This document shows positions 26,711-35,647 of a stretch of 64,000 nucleotides of DNA, in pieces. The stretch is taken from positions 1 to 64,000 of the forward strand of contig NZ_UETC01000014.1 in the NCBI RefSeq assembly GCF_900116765.1, in the 5' to 3' direction. The DNA is from Jannaschia seohaensis. Its GTDB lineage: Bacteria; Pseudomonadota; Alphaproteobacteria; Rhodobacterales; Rhodobacteraceae. The first letter of the stretch is position 1, and each line of letters begins with the position of its first letter. Below the pieces are notes generated by a model, which saw only the letters and a list, made by a program, of their open reading frames with translations, made no database searches and had not been told where the DNA came from. The position numbers were made by a program, and so were the translations under genes.

Positions 26711-27426
26711 GCGCGGAGCGCCGCCAGCGCCTCCGCCAGATCGATGGCGCCGTCATAGAGCGCCCGGCCTGAGATCGCGCCGGCGATGGTGCCTTGGGCC
26801 TTGAGCCGCAAGAGATCGTCCAGCGAGGACACGCCGCCTGAGGCGATGACCGGGATCGAGACCGCCCGCGCCAGCGCGTCGGTCGCCTCGACATTGGGGC
26901 CGCCCATGGCGCCGTCCCGGTCGATATCGGTATAGACGATGGCCGCGACGCCCGCGTCTTCGAAGCGCCGGGCGAGGTCGGTCGCGGTCACCGAGGTCTC
27001 TTCGGCCCAGCCCTTGGTCGCGACCATGCCCTTGCGCGCGTCGATGCCCACGGCGACCTGGCCCGGGAAGGCGCGCGACGCCTCGCGCACCAGATCCGGG
27101 TTCTCCACGGCGACGGTGCCCAGGATCACCCGCGCGAGCCCCTTTTGCAGCCAGCCCTCGATCGTCGCCATGTCTCGGATGCCGCCGCCCAGTTGTGCCG
27201 GCACGGTGAGCCGCGACAGGATCGCGTCGACCGCCGCCCCGTTCACCGGGCGGCCCGCGAAGGCCCCGTTCAGATCGACCAGATGCACCCAGTCGCAGCC
27301 CGCGTCCTGGAAAGCGAGCGCCTGCGCGGCGGGGTCGTCGTTGAAGACGGTCGCCGACGACATCTCGCCATGGACGAGACGGACGGCCTGGCCGTCTTTC
27401 AGATCGATGGCGGGGTAGAGGATCAT
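26707..27426 (-). CDS. hisA: phosphoribosylformimino-AICAR ribotide isomerase
   Basis: HisA isomerises ProFAR to PRFAR in histidine synthesis. The 239-residue barrel has catalytic D8 in [13 protein letters not shown], the second aspartate in [10 protein letters not shown], and phosphate loops [12 protein letters not shown] and [15 protein letters not shown] 27426 has GGAAGG eight bases upstream. A 568-base region containing a decayed DUF2147 gene separates it from hisH. Confidence 0.96.
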   Translation of the reverse strand: MILYPAIDLKDGQAVRLVHGEMSSATVFNDDPAAQALAFQDAGCDWVHLVDLNGAFAGRPVNGAAVDAILSRLTVPAQLGGGIRDMATIEGWLQKGLARVILGTVAVENPDLVREASRAFPGQVAVGIDARKGMVATKGWAEETSVTATDLARRFEDAGVAAIVYTDIDRDGAMGGPNVEATDALARAVSIPVIASGGVSSLDDLLRLKAQGTIAGAISGRALYDGAIDLAEALAALRA

Positions 27427-27556
27427 GGGCCTGCCTTCCGTTCCGTTTCGCCCGCGCTTCTGCCGCAATGGGGCGCGAGGTGAAATGCCGAAACGTCACG
27501 CTTGCAGCGATGCGGGGCGGGGTCCCGGGGGCGCGCTCCTCGGGGAGAGACCATCA

Positions 27557-27885
27557 ATGACATGTCTCGCCCTGGCCTTGGCGTCCGCGCTCGACGGTGG
27601 CAGCTTCGCCGGTGTCACTATCGCGCTCTGCGGCGGCAGAGTCTGCGGCGCGATCGCGCGGAGCTTCGATTCGGACGGAGAGGATCGCTGCCCGAGGATA
27701 GGAAAGCGGATCCTTCGCGAGATGGCCCCCCAGGGTGGCGGCGCATCTGAGGGGCGCGTCCGGCGGCCGTCGAACGACAGGGGTTCTCTCGGACAGGTCC
27801 AGCGGAAGGGCGACCGGAGGGCGAGGCCCCGCGGCGGGCGGGCTGCGTTGCGCGCGGCAGATTTGGGTGAAGATCCGGTATGGAG
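27557..27885 (+). pseudogene. decayed DUF2147 family protein
   Basis: From an ATG at 27557 the frame reads a short hydrophobic lead and then GSFAGVTIALCGGRVCGAIA, the diagnostic start of DUF2147, continuing through IGKRILREMAPQGGGA. The expected KIYAP block is scrambled. The family's ending (a cysteine, then ...QTWTRV) is recognisable only in another frame, as CARQIWVKIR near 27855. The signal peptide is too short. Together this suggests a gene broken by indels. It lies antisense to the flanking his genes. Confidence 0.45.
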
Positions 27886-27900
27886 GGGAATTTGCGGCGC

Positions 27901-27963
27901 GGGGGGAGGGGGGCTCTGCCCCCCGCCTTCGGCCCCCCCGAGGTATTTCCGGCAAGATGAGAG
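27901..27963 (+). repeat. Rhodobacteraceae intergenic repeat, copy C (diverged)
   Basis: GGGGAGGGGGGCTCTGCCCC followed by a C-rich arm, GAGGTATTTCCGGCAAGATG and GAG. It resembles copies A (10558) and B (53761), with several changes in the TATTTTTGGCCAGAAG core. It lies between the DUF2147 remnant and the hisH stop. Confidence 0.75.
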
Positions 27964-27994
27964 CCGGTCCCGGGGACGGCGCGGCGTCACCGCG

Positions 27995-28630
27995 TCAGGG
28001 GGTCCAGGTCAGGAAGTTGCCGATCAGGCGCAGGCCGGTGCGCTGGCTCTTCTCCGGGTGGAATTGGGTGCCCACGATATTGTCCCGGGCGATGATGGCG
28101 GTGATGTCGCCGCCGTAATCCACATAGGCCAGCCGGTCGGCCGGATCGGCCATGGTCATCGCGTAGGAATGCACGAAATAGGCGTGGTCGCCGGTCGCGA
28201 TGCCCTCCAGCACCGGATGGGCCTGGGTCAAGACAAGGTCGTTCCAGCCCATATGCGGCACTTTGAGCGCGGGATCGGATGGCACGATCCGCTCCACCAC
28301 TCCGCCGATCAGATCGAAGCCCGCGACCTCTTCGTATTCCAGCCCTTTGGTGGCGAGCATCTGCATTCCGACGCAAATGCCCAGGAAGGGGGCGCCGGAA
28401 TGGACCCGCTCCAGCACCGCTTCCTCCAGGCCGTCGAAGCTTTGCAGGCCCCGGCGGCAGGCGGGAAAAGCCCCGTCGCCCGGCAGGACGAGCCGTTCGG
28501 CCCGCGCGACCACCTCCGGGTCGCTGGTCACCGTCACGGCGCCCGCGCCGGTCTCCCGGGCCATGCGCTCGAACGCCTTCTGCGCGGAGTGCAGGTTGCC
28601 GCTGTCGTAGTCGACGATAACGCAGGTCAC
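27995..28630 (-). CDS. hisH: imidazole glycerol phosphate synthase, glutaminase subunit
   Basis: HisH releases ammonia from glutamine for HisF. The 211-residue class I amidotransferase has the nucleophile in [10 protein letters not shown] and the His/Glu pair in QFHPEKSQ; the N-terminus [12 protein letters not shown] is typical. The start is GTG at 28630, which overlaps the hisB stop (GTGA); no ATG fits. Confidence 0.95.
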   Translation of the reverse strand: MTCVIVDYDSGNLHSAQKAFERMARETGAGAVTVTSDPEVVARAERLVLPGDGAFPACRRGLQSFDGLEEAVLERVHSGAPFLGICVGMQMLATKGLEYEEVAGFDLIGGVVERIVPSDPALKVPHMGWNDLVLTQAHPVLEGIATGDHAYFVHSYAMTMADPADRLAYVDYGGDITAIIARDNIVGTQFHPEKSQRTGLRLIGNFLTWTP

Positions 28631-29214
28631 AGGCTGCCCTTTGTCGAGGGAATCGCATCGGATTTGCGCGGATCGGTGTCGAGCGCATCGCGCAGCGCGC
28701 GGGCGACGGCCTTGAAGGCGGCCTCGGCGATATGGTGGCTGTTGACGCCGCGCAGCCCGTCGACATGCAGCGTGATCCCGCCATGGGTCGAGAACGCCTG
28801 GAAGAACTCGCGCACCAGTTCGGTGTCGAAGCTCTTGATCTGCGGTGCCGTGAACGGAACCTCCCACACCAGATAGGGGCGGCCCGACAGGTCGAGCGCC
28901 GCGCGCACCAGCGCGTCGTCCATCGCGAGATAGCAGTGCCCATAGCGGCGGATGCCCCGCTTGTCGCCCATCGCCTGCGCCAGAGCCTGGCCCAGGGCGA
29001 TTCCGACATCTTCGACGGTGTGATGGTCGTCGATATGCAGGTCGCCGTCGCAGCGCACTTCCATGTCGATCAGCGCATGGCGCGCCAATTGGTCGAGCAT
29101 GTGGTCGAAGAAGGCCGCGCCGGTCCGGTTGTCATAGGTGCCGGTCCCGTCGAGGTCGAGCGTGACCGTGATGTCGGTCTCGGCGGTCTTGCGGGCGATG
29201 GTGGCGCGGCGCAT
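28627..29214 (-). CDS. hisB: imidazoleglycerol-phosphate dehydratase
   Basis: HisB removes water from imidazole glycerol phosphate to give imidazole acetol phosphate. The 195-residue monofunctional enzyme has both histidine-rich manganese motifs ([13 protein letters not shown] variant [12 protein letters not shown] and [14 protein letters not shown]) and the N-terminal [12 protein letters not shown]. The ATG is at 29214. hisB-hisH form an overlapping pair. Confidence 0.96.
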   Translation of the reverse strand: MRRATIARKTAETDITVTLDLDGTGTYDNRTGAAFFDHMLDQLARHALIDMEVRCDGDLHIDDHHTVEDVGIALGQALAQAMGDKRGIRRYGHCYLAMDDALVRAALDLSGRPYLVWEVPFTAPQIKSFDTELVREFFQAFSTHGGITLHVDGLRGVNSHHIAEAAFKAVARALRDALDTDPRKSDAIPSTKGSL

Positions 29215-29350
29215 GGGCGGCTCCGGTCGGTTGGGGTCGGGGCCTCTTAGCCGAGCCGTCGCGGGCAGGAAAGATCGCGCGCGCGCCGGAGACCGGGGCG
29301 AGTGCCACCGAAGTAGGTAAGGCGCTGAATGCTGGGAGAACTGACCGAAT

Positions 29351-29425
29351 TGGAGCGGGCGATGAGATTCGAACTCACGACCCTTACCTTGGCAAGGTAA
29401 TGCTCTACCCCTGAGCTACGCCCGC
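29351..29425 (-). tRNA. tRNA-Gly (GCC)
   Basis: The minus strand folds into a 75-nt tRNA with encoded CCA. The acceptor pairs GCGGGCG with CGCCCGC, the D-arm is GCTCAGGGGTAGAGC, the anticodon loop is TTGCCAA (anticodon GCC) and the T-arm carries GTTCGAATC. No integration scar was seen beside it. Confidence 0.97.
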
Positions 29426-29574
29426 CCCGTTTCGGTGAGGCGGAGATATGGGAGCGCTCGGGCGGCTGCAAGAGGAAAATCCATGTCGCGGGGCAGAATT
29501 TGACTGCCCTTCATTTGGGCCATGGTGGCAGCGCGCGCTTGCCCATGCGGAAACGGATCCAAAGGGGATTCTAC

Positions 29575-29598
29575 CCTCCGCCGTGCACCCGGCGGAGG
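29575..29598. terminator. possible hairpin beyond the LysR gene
   Basis: CCTCCGCCG-TGCACC-CGGCGGAGG is a perfect 9-bp stem 56 bases past the LysR stop. No T-run follows on either strand, so intrinsic termination is uncertain. Confidence 0.4.
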
Positions 29599-29653
29599 TT
29601 CGAAGGCCCGGTCCGGGGCGGGCCCGGGCATCCCGTCCGGCCGCCACGGCGCG

Positions 29654-30655
29654 TCAGCTCGCGCGGAGGGCGTCCATGCGGGCCTTCGTCTCGGACGCTT
29701 CTTCGGAGATCCAGTCGACGAAGCGGGTCACGGCTGGACGGGCCAACGCTTCGGGCCGGACCCTGATCCGGTATGGATAGGGGGAGACGAGGCTCTCGCG
29801 CGCCGGAAAGGGGAGGCTCAGCGCGCCCCGGTCGAGATCGTCGAGGATGCAGGACAGGCCGCAGACCAGAAGCCCGGCATTCGATTTGACCCCCTCGATG
29901 GCGTTCTTCACGAGCGCGTATCGCACACCCCGTTCGGGCGCGGTGCGGTCATAGGGGTAGCGGGCGAGCCAATCGCGCCATCCCGGCGTCTCGGGCGCAT
30001 CCGCGCGCGGTTTGATGTGCAGGAGCGGATAGCCTTCGAGGCTCCCGCCTTCGGTGTGCCACCACATGCGCGTCTGATCGCTCAACCTGCCTACTGGAAG
30101 GGTGTGATCCAGTCCGACCTCCTTCCAGATCGAACGCGGGTCGCTGAATCGTGCGGCGATTTCGGGGGATCCCACCGGCAGAAAGATTTCCTCGTAGAGC
30201 GGCGCGCCCTCCGCCGCGCGACCGAAGGGATCGCGGTCGACGATGATGTCGGCGGCGCCGAGCCGCATCGGGACGTCGCCCTCGCCATTCACGTTGAACT
30301 GAATGTTTGGATGCTCGGCGCCGAAGGCCTCCAGCCGGGGCAGGAGCCAGAGGTCCGACCAGTCGGGGTCGGCGACGATGTGGATCTCGGCGCTTCGCTG
30401 AAAGTCGAGCGTATCGGTCACCCGGTCGAGCGCCTCGAACGCGGTGCGCAGATCGGCCAGGGCCGTTTGAAGCGCCGGGGTTGGCTGGAGGCCCGACCGC
30501 CCCCGTAAGAGAAGATCGGTATCGAGATACTTCTCCAGCGCCCGAATCCGCTGACCAACGGCTGCGGGCGTAATACCGAGCCGTTCCGCCGCTGCCTGAA
30601 GCGAGCCCTCGCGGGTGGCCATTTCCAGGGCCTGCAGCGCGTTCAGATGGGTCAC
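29654..30655 (-). CDS. LysR family transcriptional regulator (GcvA-like)
   Basis: A 333-residue LysR regulator. The winged helix-turn-helix lies at residues 1-60 (LQALEMATREGSLQAAAERL, ITPAAVGQRIRALEKYL) and the periplasmic-binding-like effector domain at about 90-300 (EIHIVADPDWSDLWLLPRL). The N-terminus resembles GcvA. The start is GTG at 30655. It is divergent from a DUF4242 gene with AT-rich palindromes between, the usual setting for LysR control of a neighbour. The effector is unknown. Confidence 0.88.
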   Translation of the reverse strand: MTHLNALQALEMATREGSLQAAAERLGITPAAVGQRIRALEKYLDTDLLLRGRSGLQPTPALQTALADLRTAFEALDRVTDTLDFQRSAEIHIVADPDWSDLWLLPRLEAFGAEHPNIQFNVNGEGDVPMRLGAADIIVDRDPFGRAAEGAPLYEEIFLPVGSPEIAARFSDPRSIWKEVGLDHTLPVGRLSDQTRMWWHTEGGSLEGYPLLHIKPRADAPETPGWRDWLARYPYDRTAPERGVRYALVKNAIEGVKSNAGLLVCGLSCILDDLDRGALSLPFPARESLVSPYPYRIRVRPEALARPAVTRFVDWISEEASETKARMDALRAS

Positions 30656-30663
30656 GCGGGCGA

Positions 30664-30745
30664 TTGACTAAAGATTATCTTTCAAAATCCGAAAATTTTC
30701 AATCAAGAGGAAAGAATACCTTCGGTTTACTAAGATTTTCTTAGT
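30664..30745. promoter_or_regulatory. AT-rich divergent control region with palindromes
   Basis: Between the LysR and DUF4242 starts there is a perfect 17-bp inverted repeat ACTAAGA-TTT-TCTTAGT (30729-30745), a GAAAATTTTC palindrome (30691-30700) and a TTGACTAAAG...CTTTCAA element near 30664. The base composition contrasts with the GC-rich surroundings. LysR proteins commonly bind T-N11-A palindromes in such regions, so these are candidate operators. Confidence 0.6.
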
Positions 30746-30803
30746 TAGGTGCTGCGCGTCGCTCCGTGCAAGCTGGTCTCGTCACAGTCGAGAGGAGAGA
30801 CCC

Positions 30804-31088
30804 ATGACCCAGTTGAAGCGGTTCATCATCGAGCGCGACGTCCCCGGAATCGGTGAGATGTCGGTGACCGAACTCTGCGGCGCGGCGCGCGCCTCCAACC
30901 AGGCGCTGGAGCAGATCGGCACCATGATCCAGTGGCAGCATAGCTACGTCGCAAGCGACAAGACGTTCTGTATCTATCTCGCGGATAGTGAAGACGCGAT
31001 CCGCAAGCATTCCGAACTGTCGGGCATCCCGGTCTCGTCGATCACCGAGGTGCCGCAGGTCATCGGTCCGCTAACCGCCAACAATTGA
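30804..31088 (+). CDS. DUF4242 (SCO4226-like nickel-binding) domain protein
   Basis: A 94-residue protein with the DUF4242 pattern: KRFIIERDVPGIGEMSVTEL, then IQWQHSYVASDKTFCIYLA and SEDAIRKHSELSGIPVSSI. Structures of this ferredoxin-like family bind nickel or similar metals, with a role not well defined. A GAGGAGA Shine-Dalgarno precedes the ATG. Probably regulated by the divergent LysR protein. Confidence 0.82.
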   Translation: MTQLKRFIIERDVPGIGEMSVTELCGAARASNQALEQIGTMIQWQHSYVASDKTFCIYLADSEDAIRKHSELSGIPVSSITEVPQVIGPLTANN

Positions 31089-31407
31089 GCCGGGAAGAGG
31101 CCCCGCGGGGCGGGCCGTCCCGCGGGATTGGCGCGCCCTTTCTGGGGGGTGCCCGCTGGGATCGGGCGCGGCTGGCTTTACCCGGATTCCGGCTAAAGGA
31201 CCGGCTGCCAAGCTGCAAAGCGTCACCGTCGAGCGAGCCCATCACGAGCCTGTCGAAGGAAACCTCGCGACAGCCGATGCCGTTGGCCGGGTGGGCCGCC
31301 CGGTTGACCGAGCCGGTCGCGCCTGATCCCGAACTCGGTCCGCACGCCATGGGCGAACCAGCCCCGCAGGCTCCGGCGTCGCGCGATGCGCGACGCCGGA
31401 GGCCAGA
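31089..31407. other. convergent intergenic region with strong hairpins
   Basis: No gene is supported. Near 31103-31125 a CCCGCGGGG/CCCGCGGG pair can fold just after the DUF4242 stop. At 31371-31401 there is a perfect 14-bp inverted repeat (CTCCGGCGTCGCGC, loop GAT, GCGCGACGCCGGAG) six bases beyond the pyc stop, likely ending pyc transcription although no T-run follows. Between them I see nothing recognisable. Confidence 0.55.
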
Positions 31408-34400
31408 TCAGGACAGCTCGATCAACAGGTCTTTCGCGTCGATCTGCGCGCCGGGTTGCACGTGGATCGCCGCGATGGTCGCGTCGCGCTCCGCATGCAG
31501 TCCCGTCTCCATCTTCATCGCTTCGATCGTCAGCAGCAGGTCTCCCTGCTTGACCTTCGCGCCGACCGAGACGGCGACCGAGGCGACGACACCGGGCATG
31601 GGCGCGCCGACATGATCCGGGTTGCCGACATCGGCCTTGGGCATCTTGACCGCCGAGCCGGCGATGCGCCGATCCGGTACGCGGATGACACGGGGCTGGC
31701 CGTTGAGTTCGAAGAACACCCGGCGGTCGCCGTCCTCATGTGTCTCGCCCATCGCGACGCAGCGGATTTCGAGCGTCACGCCCGGGTCGATCTCGGCATG
31801 GGTCTCGTCGCCGGGCTCCATCCCGTAGAAGAAGACCGGCGTCGGTAGGGTGCGGACGGGACCGTAGGTCTGATGGCGCAGGGCGTAGTCGGTGAAGACC
31901 TTGGGATACATCAGGTATCCGTTCAGATCCTCGTTATCGACGCTCTCGCCGATCTTGGTCTCCAGCTCCTTGCGGGTGGCCTCCAGGTCGATCGGCTTGA
32001 GATGCTTGCCCGGCCGGTCGGTGAGGGGCTTTTCGCCCTTGAGCGCCTTCTTCTGGATCGCCTCCGGCCAGCCGCCAGGGGGCTGGCCCAGATTGCCCTT
32101 CATCATGTCGACCACGCTGTCGGGGAAGCTCACCTCGACCTTGGGGTCGGCGACCTGCTCGGTCGTCAGGCCCTGCGCGACCATCATCAGCGCCATGTCG
32201 CCCACGACCTTGGAAGAGGGCGTGACCTTCACGATGTCGCCGAACATCTGGTTCACATCGGCATACATCTGCGCCACCTCGTGCCAGCGCTCCTCCAGCC
32301 CCATCGACCGGGCCTGCGCCTTGAGGTTGGTGAACTGCCCGCCCGGCATCTCGTGCAGATAGACCTCGGAGGAGGGCGCCTGCATGCCGGACTCGAAGGC
32401 GGTGTATTGCGCGCGCACCGCGTCCCAGTAGTCGTCGATGCGGCGCAGGGCGGTCATGTCGATGCCGGTATCGCGATCCTGGCCCTTGAGCGCGGAGACG
32501 ATCGTCCCGAAGGTCGCCTGCGAGGTGTTCCCCGACAGCGCGTCCATCGCCACATCGGCGGCGTCGACCCCTGCATCGGCGGCGGCGAGGATCGTCGCCG
32601 AGGCCACGCCCGCGGTGTCATGGGTATGGAAGTGGATCGGCAGGCCGATCTCTTCCTTGAGGGCCTTGATGAGGATCCGCGCCGCGGCGGGCTTCAGCAG
32701 GCCCGCCATGTCCTTGAGGCCCAGGACATGGGCGCCGGCGGCCTCCAGTTCCTTGGCCATGGAGACGTAATATTTCAGGTCGTATTTCGCCCGATCCGGG
32801 TCGAGCAGATCGCCGGTATAGCAGACCGTCCCCTCGCAGACCTTCCCGGTCTCGATCACGGCGTCCATCGCGACGCGCATGTTCTCGACCCAGTTCAGGC
32901 TGTCGAAGACGCGGAACACGTCGATGCCGGTCTCGGCCGCCTGACGCACGAAGCTCTGCACCACGTTGTCGGGATAGACGGTGTAGCCCACGCCGTTCGA
33001 CGCGCGCAGCAGCATCTGGGTCAGCAGGTTCGGCATCGCCGCGCGCAGGTCGCGCAGGCGCTGCCAGGGGCATTCCTGCAAGAAGCGATAGGCCACGTCG
33101 AAGGTCGCGCCGCCCCAGCATTCCATCGAGAAGAGTTGCGGCAGGTTCGCGGCATAGGCCGGCGCGATCAGCTTCATGTCGATGGAGCGCATCCGCGTGG
33201 CCAAGAGCGACTGATGCCCGTCGCGCATTGTCGTGTCGGTCAGCAGCAGACGGTCCTGCGCGGTCATCCAGTCGGCGAGCGCCTTCGGCCCCTCGCGGTC
33301 CAGGATCTGCTTGGTGCCGTCGGGGGGCGTCTCGACCAGCAAGTCCGGGACGACGGGGGTGCGCACATCGGCGGGGGGACGGGCACGGCCCTCGGTCTCG
33401 GGATGGCCGTTGACGGAAATGTCGGCGATATAAGTCAGGATCTTCGTCGCCCGGTCGCGCCGCGGCTTGAAGTCGAAGAGCTCCTCGGTCTCGTCGATGA
33501 ACTTGGTCGTGTATTCGTTGTTGAGGAAGGTCGGGTGCTTCAGCAGGTTCTCGACGAAGGCGATGTTGGTCGAGACCCCGCGCACCCGGAACTCCCGCAG
33601 GGCCCGGTCCAAGCGGGCGATCGCCGCTTCGGGCGTGGGGGCCCAGGCGGTGACCTTTTCTAGAAGCGAGTCGTAGTAGCGGGTGATGACCGCGCCGGAA
33701 TAGGCCGTCCCGCCATCGAGCCGGATGCCCATGCCCGTGGCCGAGCGATAGGTGGTGATCCGGCCGTAATCGGGGATGAAATTGTTCTGAGGGTCTTCGG
33801 TCGTCACCCGGCACTGGATCGCGTGGCCCGAGAGTTCCACGTCATATTGCGTGGCCACGCCGGTCGCCTCGACCAGGCTCTTGCCCTCGGCGATCATGAT
33901 CTGGGCGCGGACGATGTCGATGCCGGTGACCTCCTCGGTCACGGTATGCTCGACCTGAACGCGGGGGTTCACCTCGATGAAGTAGAACTCGCCCGTCTCC
34001 ATATCCATCAGGAACTCGACGGTGCCGGCGCATTCGTAATTGACGTGCTCGCAGATCTTCTTGCCGAGATTGCAGAGCTTTTCGCGCTGGGCGGGGGAGA
34101 GATAGGGGGCCGGGGCGCGTTCCACCACCTTCTGGTTGCGCCGCTGGACGGAGCAGTCCCGCTCCCAGAGGTGATACATGTTCCCGTGCTTGTCGCCGAG
34201 GATCTGAACCTCGACATGGCGCGCGCGGGTGATCATTTTTTCGAGATAGCCCTCGCCATTGCCGAAAGCGGCCTCGGCCTCGCGCCGGCCTTCCAGCACC
34301 TTCTCCTCGACTTCTTTCTCAGAGAAGATCGGGCGCATCCCGCGCCCGCCGCCGCCCCAGGACGCCTTGAGCATCAGCGGATAGCCGATCTCCTTGGCCT

Positions 34401-34848
34401 CCTTCTTGATGGCTTTCATGTCGTCGCCCAGCACCTCGGTGGCGGGAATGACCGGCACACCCGCGTCGATGGCGACGCGGCGGGCCGAGGCCTTGTCGCC
34501 CAGCTTGCGCATGGTCTCGGCGCGCGGGCCGATGAAAGTGATCCCGGCCTCGGTGCAGGCATCGACGAAGTCCGGGTTCTCCGAGAGCAGGCCATAGCCC
34601 GGGTGGATCGCATCCGCGCCCGACAGCTTGGCCACGCGGATGATCTCGGGGATCGAGAGATAGGCCGCGACCGGCCCCAGCCCCTTGCCGATCTGATAGG
34701 CCTCGTCCGCCTTGAAGCGGTGCAGGCCCAGCTTGTCCTCTTCCGCATAGACGGCGACGGTGCGTTTTCCCATCTCGTTGGCGGCGCGCATGACGCGGAT
34801 GGCGATCTCGCCGCGGTTCGCGATCAGGATCTTCTTGAAGTCGGCCAT
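31408..34848 (-). CDS. pyc: pyruvate carboxylase
   Basis: This 1146-residue anaplerotic enzyme makes oxaloacetate from pyruvate, bicarbonate and ATP. Domains in order: biotin carboxylase (about 1-450, ILIANRGEIAIRVMRAA and ATP loop KASWGGGGRGMRP), carboxyltransferase (about 530-800, TTMRDGHQSLLATRMR and HFHTHDTAGV), allosteric/linker region, and C-terminal biotinyl domain with K1112 in EAMKMET. The ATG at 34848 follows GAGGGGACC. The single-chain form is full length. An 18-bp palindrome lies 20 bases upstream. Confidence 0.97.
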   Translation of the reverse strand: MADFKKILIANRGEIAIRVMRAANEMGKRTVAVYAEEDKLGLHRFKADEAYQIGKGLGPVAAYLSIPEIIRVAKLSGADAIHPGYGLLSENPDFVDACTEAGITFIGPRAETMRKLGDKASARRVAIDAGVPVIPATEVLGDDMKAIKKEAKEIGYPLMLKASWGGGGRGMRPIFSEKEVEEKVLEGRREAEAAFGNGEGYLEKMITRARHVEVQILGDKHGNMYHLWERDCSVQRRNQKVVERAPAPYLSPAQREKLCNLGKKICEHVNYECAGTVEFLMDMETGEFYFIEVNPRVQVEHTVTEEVTGIDIVRAQIMIAEGKSLVEATGVATQYDVELSGHAIQCRVTTEDPQNNFIPDYGRITTYRSATGMGIRLDGGTAYSGAVITRYYDSLLEKVTAWAPTPEAAIARLDRALREFRVRGVSTNIAFVENLLKHPTFLNNEYTTKFIDETEELFDFKPRRDRATKILTYIADISVNGHPETEGRARPPADVRTPVVPDLLVETPPDGTKQILDREGPKALADWMTAQDRLLLTDTTMRDGHQSLLATRMRSIDMKLIAPAYAANLPQLFSMECWGGATFDVAYRFLQECPWQRLRDLRAAMPNLLTQMLLRASNGVGYTVYPDNVVQSFVRQAAETGIDVFRVFDSLNWVENMRVAMDAVIETGKVCEGTVCYTGDLLDPDRAKYDLKYYVSMAKELEAAGAHVLGLKDMAGLLKPAAARILIKALKEEIGLPIHFHTHDTAGVASATILAAADAGVDAADVAMDALSGNTSQATFGTIVSALKGQDRDTGIDMTALRRIDDYWDAVRAQYTAFESGMQAPSSEVYLHEMPGGQFTNLKAQARSMGLEERWHEVAQMYADVNQMFGDIVKVTPSSKVVGDMALMMVAQGLTTEQVADPKVEVSFPDSVVDMMKGNLGQPPGGWPEAIQKKALKGEKPLTDRPGKHLKPIDLEATRKELETKIGESVDNEDLNGYLMYPKVFTDYALRHQTYGPVRTLPTPVFFYGMEPGDETHAEIDPGVTLEIRCVAMGETHEDGDRRVFFELNGQPRVIRVPDRRIAGSAVKMPKADVGNPDHVGAPMPGVVASVAVSVGAKVKQGDLLLTIEAMKMETGLHAERDATIAAIHVQPGAQIDAKDLLIELS

Positions 34849-34867
34849 AGAGGTCCCCTCGGGCAAT

Positions 34868-34885
34868 CGTTACGATTTCGTAACG
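34868..34885. promoter_or_regulatory. 18-bp palindrome upstream of pyc, possible operator
   Basis: CGTTACGA-TT-TCGTAACG is a perfect 8-bp inverted repeat ending 20 bases before the pyc ATG, overlapping the expected leader. Its size and symmetry suit a dimeric regulator; the protein is unknown. Confidence 0.5.
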
Positions 34886-34930
34886 GCAACGCCGCGGCGC
34901 GGCAACCGCGGCGCTTGGGGCGAGGACATT

Positions 34931-34962
34931 AACACAGGGCGTCGAGAACACAGGGCGTCGAG
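34931..34962. repeat. exact 16-bp tandem duplication
   Basis: AACACAGGGCGTCGAG occurs twice head to tail (34931-34946, 34947-34962) in the divergent space between pyc and the VPLPA-CTERM gene. It looks like a recent slippage event and may lie in the pyc promoter. Confidence 0.9.
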
Positions 34963-35022
34963 CGATCTGATGTTCAAGCAAGGAAGTCTCCCCTAGGGGC
35001 ATAACGAATTGTGGGGTTAGGC

Positions 35023-35628
35023 ATGGCAATTTCAGAGAGAACGCGGGCCGCGGCGTTCTGTACGCTCCTGGCCGGGGTCGGGCTGACTGGGACACATGCG
35101 CCCGCGGGGGTGGTATTCTCGATCAGCGAGGAAACGAGCGGTGTCGAGATGAACTATTCGGGGGAGATCGACCTTACTGGATTGGTTTTCCTCGGTTCGG
35201 GTGCAGGCTCCGTAGCCGGTCTCAATTCCTCCACTGGTACTCTGGTCAACCAGGTTGGACCTTTTGACAGTTACGTGCCCGGTGCACCTGTTTCCTTCGG
35301 CACGGGGGGGCTGACGGTTGCGTCGTCCGCGACAGGCGATGTCTTCGGACTGGTCGATGGCGTGGACGTTGCCGGTCAAGACGAGCTTCAGCTTCCTGTC
35401 GGCTACGTATCAGGAGCGCCGATTTCGGGTTCTTTTTCCTTCGCGGGGGCGTCCTTCACATCGCTCGGTCTGACATCGGGGACTTCGTTCCTGAACACGC
35501 TGTCCAATGGCGACACCATCCGGATCGACGTGGGGATCTCTGCTGCGGTTCCCCTGCTGGCGACCTTGCCGCTGCTTTTGGCCGGGATCGGAGCGATTGG
35601 CTGGGCGGCACGGCGCAGACGCACCTGA
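35023..35628 (+). CDS. VPLPA-CTERM-like sorting-signal protein
   Basis: A 201-residue secreted or surface protein of unknown function. The N-terminus has a signal peptide (AAAFCTLLAGVGLTGTHAPAG), the middle is rich in Gly/Ser/Thr/Val beta strands, and the end is the sorting pattern VPLL, a hydrophobic helix (LATLPLLLAGIGAIGW) and RRRR. Such tails are recognised by exosortase/archaeosortase-type enzymes, not found in this window. ATG 35023 is chosen; GTG 35011 is possible. Its stop lies 19 bases from the convergent protease stop. Confidence 0.7.
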   Translation: MAISERTRAAAFCTLLAGVGLTGTHAPAGVVFSISEETSGVEMNYSGEIDLTGLVFLGSGAGSVAGLNSSTGTLVNQVGPFDSYVPGAPVSFGTGGLTVASSATGDVFGLVDGVDVAGQDELQLPVGYVSGAPISGSFSFAGASFTSLGLTSGTSFLNTLSNGDTIRIDVGISAAVPLLATLPLLLAGIGAIGWAARRRRT

Positions 35629-35647
35629 TCTCCGCTCGACCGAGAAA

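Noticed and set aside
27496-27990. Long minus-strand open frame between hisA and hisH
   Set aside because: Pro/Arg/Ser-rich shadow; the plus-strand DUF2147 phrases explain the region better.
29351-29425. Second island integrated at tRNA-Gly
   Set aside because: No duplicated tRNA end or integrase lies near the tRNA-Gly gene.
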